Shown here: positions 1 through 6,900 of the stretch, in pieces
How positions within the stretch are numbered: position 1 is the stretch's first letter
Layout of the letters: every line of letters starts with the position of its first letter
NCBI GenBank assembly: GCA_948437815.1
Contig: CAOJKG010000043.1
Coordinates: forward strand, 1-6,976
Direction: 5' to 3'
Source of the DNA: an uncultured Mycoplasmatota bacterium
GTDB lineage: Bacteria > Bacillota_I > Bacilli_A > RF39 > UBA660
DNA length: 6,976 nucleotides
Translations under genes and position numbers: made by a program
Notes under the pieces: model-generated
Told to the model about the DNA's origin: nothing
Databases searched by the model: none
The model's input: the letters and a program-made list of their open reading frames with translations, nothing else

Positions 1-18
1 TACCCTTCCTATTATAAG

Positions 19-47
19 ATTATATAATATAAAAAAATTTTTGACAA
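19..47 (-). promoter_or_regulatory. Strong sigma-A-like promoter reading out of the window
   Basis: Minus strand: TTGTCA (47-42, one mismatch to the consensus -35), a 17-base AT-rich spacer (41-25) containing A and T tracts, and a perfect TATAAT (24-19). It lies just past the operon terminator and points to a gene left of the window. AGGAAGGG at 10-3 may be the start of that gene's ribosome binding site. Initiation would be expected near position 12. Confidence 0.7.
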
Positions 48-50
48 TAG

Positions 51-77
51 AAAAAACAGATTTTCATCTGTTTCTTT
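51..77 (-). terminator. Intrinsic terminator at the end of the operon, possibly bidirectional
   Basis: On the minus strand AAACAGAT (73-66), loop GAAA (65-62) and ATCTGTTT (61-54) form a perfect 8-bp stem with a tetraloop, followed by a run of T (56-51). A and G residues before the stem can extend it by about three pairs. It starts four bases after the last stop codon. On the plus strand the same hairpin is followed by TTTCTTTTT, so it could also stop transcription arriving from the left. Confidence 0.85.
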
Positions 78-2270
78 TTAATTCTCTGGCACTAAATAAT
101 AACCGTATGAATATAATGGGTTACTTGGACTTACACCCATATCAGCATAAATACCATTTATTGAATTATCTAAATACTTAATTAATGTTTCATAAATATC
201 AATATCTGTTTCTTTTAAGTAAATCCATGCTGAATTTAGATTTTTGATTAATTCTTCATTAATTGTTGTATCAGTAACTGATTTTAATACTGAAATATTT
301 ATTGTATTATAATTATTTGTACTGTCTGTACTAACTCTAATAATCATATAATTAGTTGTATCTTTATCATAATGAATTTCATAATAATCTTCACAATCAG
401 GTCCAGTACATGTTATAGCATCATTTAAAAGTTGATCTGAAAGTCCTGTATTTATAGATTCAATTAAGTTTTCTCCATAATTGCTTTCGATACTATTTAT
501 AAATGAATCTTTTTTATTAATTGTTAACTTATTAACTCTATATGTATTATTTGGTGCAACATCAACTAATAAATATTCTCCTTTATCAGCATTATAATGT
601 ACCTCACTATATACTTCACAGTCAGCAGCTTTACATGTTATTGCTTTATTTAATAAGCTTCCTTCTGTATTTAAATTATTTTGAATGCCTGATATAACAT
701 TTGAATCAAATAGTCCTGTAGCTATATTTTCAAAAGTTGCTTCTTCTGTAATTCTTATTTCATTATATTTATCTTTTTCATTATGAATTACACTTACTTT
801 ATAATACTTACCATTATTATAATATATAGCGTTATAATCTTCACATGTATTTCTGCATATTACTGTTTTATAAAAATCGCTATTCTTATTATTTAAATCT
901 AACATCAAGATAGTAGCGATATAAGCATTTTTGCTTGCGTACATATCATTTATTCCTGAATAAGCTATAGTTTTAATATAAGCTTCAGCTACCGCTGTAC
1001 TTAAATCTTCATAATAACTAACTCTTACTACATTACCTGCTAGATAATTATAAGCATAATCAAATACTGTTGGTCTAAATCCTGTATATGGATATCCACT
1101 TACTGTTTCAGTACCATTATATAAGCCTGGTATACTATTTAGATTGCTAATTGAATAATCTAAGTTTTTATTCTTTATATAAGTTTCGATATATTTTAGA
1201 ACTAATGATGCTTTATTATAATTTTCACCATTTATTTCATAATTTTTATCATTATTTTTAAAAGACCATTTGGTAATAGAATTTTTTAAAGCTTCTTCTA
1301 TTTTACTCACGTTGTTACTAGAGAAGAAGATAAAATCTCCTCTATTTAAATAAATTTCATTGTAGAAACTATGGGTTTTTACATAACCAATAAAGTTTTC
1401 ATCAAATTCAAAGCCATAACCTCTAATTGTACCGTCTTCATTTTTGGATGGACTTCTAGTTACTCCTAATAAATCAAAATCTAAAGCATCTATAAGTACA
1501 TCTTTGGCAGTTGTTTCTGTTATATTGTTATCATTAATATAATTTTCAAAAATTTCCATACTCTTAATGTATTTAGTATAATACTCTGAGGCTTCAGCAT
1601 ACTTTGTAATAATACCCACAAATTCTTTGTATATATCTTCTGAAGATTTATCGGAACCATCTTCATTTTTGATTAGAATAATACTATCTGCTGGTGGTTC
1701 TTTGTATGGATCAGCATATTCATTGTAGTCCATTGAAAATGAACCCTCTTTATATAAAAATCTTTCTTCATCTAATACTTTTTCGTAATATTTTATGAGA
1801 ACTTTTAAATTCTCACTATTTAATTTGTTTGCTTCAATATTACATTCTATGTCAATTACACCATTTTCTGTATTAGTAAATGTAATATTATTATCTGCAT
1901 CAATTTTCAAATTGCTTGATTTAGTATTTGGAACTATTGAACAAACTGTTTCTGGATTTGATGTGTTGTAAGGAGTACTCGATACTGCTTCAATAACATA
2001 TTTTTCCCCCTCTTTAATATATCTATCATCACGAGGTAAAGTTAGAGTTATTCTTGCTACATTTAGTGTGGAAGCTTCTCTATTTAAAACAGGCTTAATT
2101 GTTCCTGTATATGTATTGTCTAAGCTTGAAATGTAAGCCAAAGCTTTTTCATTATCTTTTTTGAATATTGCGTTGGTCTCTGGATAAATTGCAAAACCAA
2201 TAGTGCTTAAAATAGCTATTGTATAAGTTGCGATAGTAATTATTTTTTTGTTTAGCTTTAACTTTTTCAT
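78..2270 (-). CDS. Exported protein of unknown function with three Cys-pair repeats (730 aa)
   Basis: Last gene of the operon; I do not recognise the family. Seen: an N-terminal signal or anchor (basic MKKLKLNKK, hydrophobic core about 10-29, possible cleavage after Ala27 or Ala34). A beta-rich region follows (about 55-165) that opens with ARITLTLP and carries Cys110 and Cys143. A long mixed, mainly helical-looking region (about 200-460) is rich in Tyr, Asn and Ile. Three tandem units of about 75 residues then start near 465, 540 and 615, each with a Cys pair (472/476, 546/551, 621/626) followed by Glu and Tyr-rich strands, then amphipathic helix-like sequence. The C-terminus is Tyr-rich with no LPXTG or membrane segment, so the protein is released unless the signal stays uncleaved. 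The start is firm: AAGGAGG ten bases upstream overlaps the previous stop codon. Position directly after the TasA-like gene suggests a secreted partner or structural component of the same system (inference). Stop TAA, immediately followed by the terminator. Confidence 0.9.
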   Translation of the reverse strand: MKKLKLNKKIITIATYTIAILSTIGFAIYPETNAIFKKDNEKALAYISSLDNTYTGTIKPVLNREASTLNVARITLTLPRDDRYIKEGEKYVIEAVSSTPYNTSNPETVCSIVPNTKSSNLKIDADNNITFTNTENGVIDIECNIEANKLNSENLKVLIKYYEKVLDEERFLYKEGSFSMDYNEYADPYKEPPADSIILIKNEDGSDKSSEDIYKEFVGIITKYAEASEYYTKYIKSMEIFENYINDNNITETTAKDVLIDALDFDLLGVTRSPSKNEDGTIRGYGFEFDENFIGYVKTHSFYNEIYLNRGDFIFFSSNNVSKIEEALKNSITKWSFKNNDKNYEINGENYNKASLVLKYIETYIKNKNLDYSISNLNSIPGLYNGTETVSGYPYTGFRPTVFDYAYNYLAGNVVRVSYYEDLSTAVAEAYIKTIAYSGINDMYASKNAYIATILMLDLNNKNSDFYKTVICRNTCEDYNAIYYNNGKYYKVSVIHNEKDKYNEIRITEEATFENIATGLFDSNVISGIQNNLNTEGSLLNKAITCKAADCEVYSEVHYNADKGEYLLVDVAPNNTYRVNKLTINKKDSFINSIESNYGENLIESINTGLSDQLLNDAITCTGPDCEDYYEIHYDKDTTNYMIIRVSTDSTNNYNTINISVLKSVTDTTINEELIKNLNSAWIYLKETDIDIYETLIKYLDNSINGIYADMGVSPSNPLYSYGYYLVPEN
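201..878 (-). repeat. Three tandem ~75-residue Cys-pair repeats in the terminal protein
   Basis: Units at about 878-654, 653-429 and 428-201 (residues 465-539, 540-614, 615-690). The Cys pairs recur at intervals of 74 and 75 residues. Core patterns are VICRNTCEDYNAIYY, AITCKAADCEVYSEVHY and AITCTGPDCEDYYEIHY, each followed by a Tyr-containing strand. Units 1 and 2 end in a helix-like segment closing with LLNxA before the next Cys pair. Units 2 and 3 are the closest pair. Confidence 0.85.
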
Positions 2271-2288
2271 ATTCCTACTCCCTCCTTA
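2271..2288 (-). promoter_or_regulatory. Consensus ribosome binding site overlapping the upstream stop codon
   Basis: The stop TAA (2288-2286) of the TasA-like gene runs straight into AAGGAGG (2287-2281), followed by ten bases and the ATG at 2270. This fixes the start of the 730-residue protein and makes re-initiation by ribosomes finishing the upstream gene likely. It is the strongest well-placed ribosome binding site in the cluster. Confidence 0.8.
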
Positions 2289-2930
2289 ATTTTTAATTTG
2301 AGTTGCTGAATAACCAATTTTTATTACTGATAAATTCTCTTTATCTGCTGTTAAATAAGTTTCTTCATCGTAATTGTATTTAATTGTTATTTTATAAGTT
2401 TTTGGTGTATTTGAATTTATTATATCATCAGTATCTATTTTCTTTGTTATAGTTATAATAGTAGCTGTATCTACTTCTTCTCCTTTTTCATTTTTATTCT
2501 TTATCTTGCTGATAGTTATTGAACTATCTTTAATGTTTTCTTTTTCGTCATATAATACTTTACCATTTATCTCTTCTAAAGTTTCAATATTGAAACTAGC
2601 TGGAACATATATTGTAGTGGCTAATAATGTGTTAACTTCGAAATTTGGTGTTACAACAAATTCATAAGGTATTTTTGTAGTTGGTCGATAAGTATCTTTT
2701 GTTGTACAATCTAACTTATCTATTTCACCAGTACATGTTAAATTCTCATTTTCAATATTTTTTACTGTTACATCAAACTTTGTTATTCGAGCGTCTTCAT
2801 CAGCATTATATTTTGATATATATTTAGAATAGGTTACTACAGTAGTAAGAAGTAATAGTGCTCCTACATACATACATAACCATTTTCTGAGGTTTTTTCT
2901 AAATATCTTACTCTGTAATAATCCTTTCAT
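2286..2930 (-). CDS. TasA/camelysin-like exported protein, probable SipW substrate (214 aa)
   Basis: Probable secreted fibre-type subunit matured by the neighbouring signal peptidase. Seen: a basic N-region (RKNLRK), a hydrophobic core (about 17-34), then TYSKYISKYNADEDARITKF, which matches the layout of SipW-type signal regions (TasA has TWAAFNDIKSKDATFASG). A plausible cleavage is after Ser35, which is inference. The mature part is predicted beta-rich: a strand at ARITKFDVTV, a Cys66/Cys75 pair, a KIPYEFVV strand followed by LLATTIYVP, and a final strand ending KIGYSATQ, similar to the terminal strand of TasA-family proteins. There is no C-terminal anchor. At 214 residues it is close to the usual size of TasA or camelysin. 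The Shine-Dalgarno is weak (AAAAGAGTG right after the TAG of the peptidase gene), which may mean translational coupling. Similarity was judged by eye; the family call is moderately sure and the reading frame is certain. Stop TAA. Confidence 0.88.
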   Translation of the reverse strand: MKGLLQSKIFRKNLRKWLCMYVGALLLLTTVVTYSKYISKYNADEDARITKFDVTVKNIENENLTCTGEIDKLDCTTKDTYRPTTKIPYEFVVTPNFEVNTLLATTIYVPASFNIETLEEINGKVLYDEKENIKDSSITISKIKNKNEKGEEVDTATIITITKKIDTDDIINSNTPKTYKITIKYNYDEETYLTADKENLSVIKIGYSATQIKN

Positions 2931-2946
2931 ATTATTTCACTCTTTT

Positions 2947-3891
2947 CTATTTCTTGCTACTCTTAGCAGTTGTTGTTTTATTTGTCTTTTTAGTAGTACT
3001 CTTCTTACTTGTAGTAGCCTTCTTAGTTGTTGGCTGTTTTACTTCTTTTTTTTGAGAAACTTCTTTTTTAGCCGAGCTTTTTGTTGATTTATTTGAAGTA
3101 GTTTTTTTGATTTCTGCTTTTTTATTAGCCGGAACTTTGGAACTTGCTTTCTTGTCACTAGTCGCTACTTTTGTTTTATTTGTCTTTTTTGCACTACTAG
3201 ATTTGCTTTTGTCTTTAGTATCTTTACTGTCTGTATTTGTTTTTTTCTTTGGTGTAGAAGCTTTCTTTAGATTTTCTTTTGAAACTGATTTAGTTTCTTT
3301 TTTTATTTTTTTGCTTTCTACTTCTTTTACTTCTTTTTCTGTTTCATTTTTACCTTTTAAAAACTCTTGAAACTCTTTTTCATCTTGCTCTAATATTGGT
3401 TTGCCATCAGAATCTGTACTTAGAAGAATACAACCTAATAAACCGATTATAAATATCATTACCATTGTAAAAGGATTTTTGAATGATGAAAGAATTCTAC
3501 CTCCACCATTTATCTTAGTGACATATTTTCCAACAATAGAACTTGTCTTAATAGGATCATCTTCACTATTGTTGTTGTCACCTTTTGTAATCATGGTTTT
3601 ACCATCAATTTTCATAATTCTATGAGTTACAAATTCTCCTTCTTTTCCTCTAAATGTAATAATATCATTTTCTTTATAATTTTTATCTTTTGTATTAATT
3701 ATGATTATATCACCTTTATAAATAGTTGGTTCCATTGAGCCAGATACAACTTCTAATATTGTATATCCATTAATGGAAGCAAGATCTTTATGTAATACTT
3801 TGATTGATATGAAATTATAAATATTAAATGCTAAGATTAAACCAAGAAGTATAGAAAATATTACAAATATTATCTTTTTTACTCTTTTCAT
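2947..3891 (-). CDS. sipW: Signal peptidase I, ER/SipW type, with long Lys/Ser/Thr-rich C-terminal tail (314 aa)
   Basis: Membrane serine protease that removes signal peptides from exported proteins. Seen: membrane segment 1 (about 7-29), the catalytic box SGSMEP with Ser52 before Met, THRI with His90, and KGDNN with Asp105 followed by EDDP (Asp111/Asp112). A second membrane segment lies at about 141-158. His in place of the bacterial general-base Lys places it in the ER/archaeal/SipW branch (MEROPS S26B), where Ser, His and Asp are known to be required. SipW proteins are usually near 190 residues. This one has about 134 more (181-314), a low-complexity tail with 46 Lys and 43 Ser/Thr and no aromatic residues by hand count. 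From the expected topology the tail should be cytoplasmic; its role is unknown. Start ATG is preceded by AAGGGGAG at six bases. The gene sits 19 nt after the adhesin gene and 16 nt before a TasA-like protein, its likely substrate. Stop TAG. Confidence 0.95.
   Translation of the reverse strand: MKRVKKIIFVIFSILLGLILAFNIYNFISIKVLHKDLASINGYTILEVVSGSMEPTIYKGDIIIINTKDKNYKENDIITFRGKEGEFVTHRIMKIDGKTMITKGDNNNSEDDPIKTSSIVGKYVTKINGGGRILSSFKNPFTMVMIFIIGLLGCILLSTDSDGKPILEQDEKEFQEFLKGKNETEKEVKEVESKKIKKETKSVSKENLKKASTPKKKTNTDSKDTKDKSKSSSAKKTNKTKVATSDKKASSKVPANKKAEIKKTTSNKSTKSSAKKEVSQKKEVKQPTTKKATTSKKSTTKKTNKTTTAKSSKK
2950..3351 (-). repeat. Low-complexity Lys/Ser/Thr tail of the signal peptidase
   Basis: This region encodes residues 181-314 with irregular short words such as KKTNKT, TTSKKSTTKK and KSSAKK. 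It is purine-rich on the coding strand and includes an A8 run (3053-3046). The strong strand bias is why an apparent Leu/Phe/Ser open frame appears on the plus strand. Confidence 0.8.
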
Positions 3892-3905
3892 CTTTTTCTC
3901 CCCTT
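3892..3905 (-). promoter_or_regulatory. Ribosome binding site of the signal peptidase gene
   Basis: AAGGGGAG at 3905-3898 with a six-base spacer to the ATG at 3891, inside the 19-nt gap after the adhesin gene. It confirms the peptidase start and shows there is no room for a separate promoter in the gap. Confidence 0.75.
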
Positions 3906-3910
3906 ATATT

Positions 3911-6900
3911 CTAATTACCAGCACATACTTTGTTTTCAACGTCGTATTTAATTCCTACTTTTAATTTGTATAAATCATTTATTGTTTTATCATTGGCTGA
4001 TGCTGCTGCTTGATTTCCTATAGCAGTATCTATTCTATCGTTTTTATCATCAATATAGAATGTCCATTCCCAGTGAATAGTAATTTCTAATTCTTTATTA
4101 CTTCCTGCTGGTAAATACATAGTATTTTTAGTTGATTCATCAAATGTTATTTCTTTACGATAAGTATATAATGGTTTTGGAACATTCTGATTAACACCAT
4201 CATTGTGTAGAATTGTATACTTATTGCTAGCACCATATAAATAATTATTTACACTAGCATCAGCATAATCACTTCTAACGATATATCCCATATTTAAGCA
4301 ACCATCAATATTACCATCTCTATCTATGTCAACACAAATTGTATCTTCTTCTAAAATCATTCCTGTTAAGGTAATATCATCAGGACTTTCATTTTTGAAT
4401 ATCATTGTGTATTCACCTTTTGCACCTGGATATATTACTTTATCTTCACCATATTTGTTATAGTATTCTTCATTATGGAATAATGGTACATCAACTAACC
4501 ACATAGTTTTAGATTCAAATTCACGTTCTATTTTTTGAGTCTCATCATAGATTGCTACAAATGTTGTGTCTTCTGTTATTCCAGTGATAAAATTATTTTT
4601 ACCACTTTCAATATCTTCTTTAGAATAAATTATATCTGTTGTACCTTTTTTAGCATAACCTATAAATTCATAGTAGTAACATTCGTCATTTGGAACGATT
4701 AGAATTGGTTCATCTAATTTAGATAGATCTATTTTTTCAGAACTTGATATTTTAAAATCGTATTCTTTTGATACTTCATTAAACATACCACCATTAGCAT
4801 CAATAATTACAAGATATTTCTTAATAATATTTAATTTAACATCTAATTTTTGATCTGGTATATTTTTACCAAAAGCACTACCTTCAGCATAAAGGTGAGC
4901 TGTACCATCACTATTTGCTGAAACAATTATTGGTAAATATGAAGTTCCAGCTTTTGGATCATAAGATATACTATCTATATTAGAACTATCTGTCCATATC
5001 TTTAAGTAAATATTTGGATCATTCTTAGATGTGATTGTAATACTTTTCTTATCACTTGAATATTCAATTTTTAAATCTTCAGGATTGTTTCCGATATAAT
5101 CGAATAAATTTGTTTGGAACATTACTGGTCTAGTGTTTGATTCACTATCTATACTCATGTCATATTCATTTTTAAGTGATTGTAAATAGTAATTTTGAGA
5201 TTTAAAGTTAACTTTAGTAACAGCTGATGTGCCATTATATGTTAAAGTTAAATCAACTGTTTTATTTAACATTTCTTTAGTATCTGGTTTTAATACAACA
5301 TAACCTAATTTATCTCCTGTACCAAGTGTTGCTGTACCTTTATATGAATCTGGTAAACTTAAATTGATTTCATTTGGATTAAAGTCAAATTGTTCTACAC
5401 CATCTTTATATACATGATATTTTATTAAACATGTTCCATCTTCTAAATAACAATCATTTGAGTTATTTTCAAATTTAACTTCGTATGTATGTGGTCTATT
5501 AACTGTTACAGTATAACTAGTTTGTGAACCATCTTCGGCAGTAACTGTTACTATTACTTTATTAGCTCCTGGTTTTAAATTATTTATTACGCCAGTAGCA
5601 TTAGTAATACCATCAAATGTATATGTTACTGTTGCTTTATCACTATTTGGTTTAGCGATAATTGTAATACTTGTATCACTCGCTCCAACATCTTTACTAT
5701 ATTCTTTAGTATTTGGATCGAATGTTGGTGACACATCGCCTTTGTTTGTTGTTAGGCTTCCAAGTGAACTATCATGATCTTTTGGAACATCTGGTTTTCC
5801 AGGTTTATTTACTACTACTGTGTAAATATTTGTTGAACCATCTTCGGCTTTAACAGTTACAGTTACAACATTAGCTCCTGGTTCTAAGCCTTCTATTTTG
5901 CCTGTAGTATTAGTTTTGCCATTAAAGGTATATGTTACAGTTGCTTTATTACTACTTGGTGTAGCTTTTAATGTAATATCATTATCATTTGCACTTACAT
6001 TAACTTGATAGTTTTTAATATCTTCTTTAAATGCTGGTGATAATGTACCTTTATTTGTTGTTAAATTGCTTAATTTATTATTACTATCTTTCTTATCTCC
6101 AGGTTTTTCTGGATTTCCTGGATCAGTTCCTGGTTTATCTCCATTTCCAGAACCATCAATTTTATTTACAACTGTTAAAGTGTAAGTTGCTGTATATGTT
6201 TTACCATTATCTTCTACTGTAATTGTAAATGTTACTTTTCCTGGTTTATAAGCAGTCATTTTTAAGATACCATCTTTAATAGTAGCAGTTGCTACCGATT
6301 CGTCACTACTTGTAACACTTATTTTACCATCTATTCCTACTAATCTATAAGATACTGTTTTAGTGTTTGTTCTTCTTAAATTTATAGTTCCAGCATTATT
6401 TGATAAGAATATTCCTTTAGTAGGCTTACCAATATTTATATCTGCTGTTGCTTGATATATTCTGTCATTTTCTTCTGTTTGTAAAATTATTGTTACTTTT
6501 CCTTCACTCTTTGGATTGATAACAACATAACCATCTTTATTTACATAACAAGTTGCAATAGTAGCATCGCTTGTCGTACATGTAAATTCATGTGGATTTA
6601 TATTTGTAAATGTATATGTTAATTTAATGTTTTCATCTGATACAGATACATCTAAATAATCTTTATCAAATCTTAAATCTTTATTTATAATAGTTTCACA
6701 ATAAAGTCCATTTTCACAATAGGCACCATCAGTCTCTTTAAAAACATAAGTACCTTCGTTTCTGAATAAATCACCAATTCTTCCCCAGAACTTTGATGTA
6801 CAACTACAACTGGTTATTAGGGCTAATACTATTATAATTATAGCGATAATAATTAATATTATCTTTCTGTTTTTCTCTTTATTCTTTTCTTCGTTGTTTT

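Noticed and set aside
41..46. TTGACA on the plus strand as a -35 box
   Set aside because: No -10 hexamer lies 16-18 bases downstream; that position falls in the terminator hairpin, and any transcript would run antisense to the operon.
201..878. CRISPR array or DNA-level direct repeat array
   Set aside because: The periodicity is about 225 bp, lies within a coding frame and is conserved mainly at protein level, so it is a protein domain repeat.
3107..3370. Plus-strand open frame of 87 codons rich in Leu, Phe and Ser
   Set aside because: It is the antisense image of the Lys/Ser/Thr tail and adjoining part of the signal peptidase gene, with no ribosome binding site; the opposite frame has a clear protein family.
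3401..3625. Plus-strand open frame of 74 codons
   Set aside because: Lies entirely opposite the catalytic and second membrane region of the signal peptidase; no Shine-Dalgarno and no recognisable motif.
3911..4000. Sortase (LPXTG-type) anchoring of the adhesin
   Set aside because: The C-terminus ends in ENKVCAGN with no LPXTG-like motif, hydrophobic segment or basic tail, and no sortase gene is in the window.
6031..6222. Plus-strand open frame of 63 codons rich in Tyr and Leu
   Set aside because: Antisense to the Ig-like domain, linker and first cadherin-like repeat of the adhesin; composition is that of a shadow frame.
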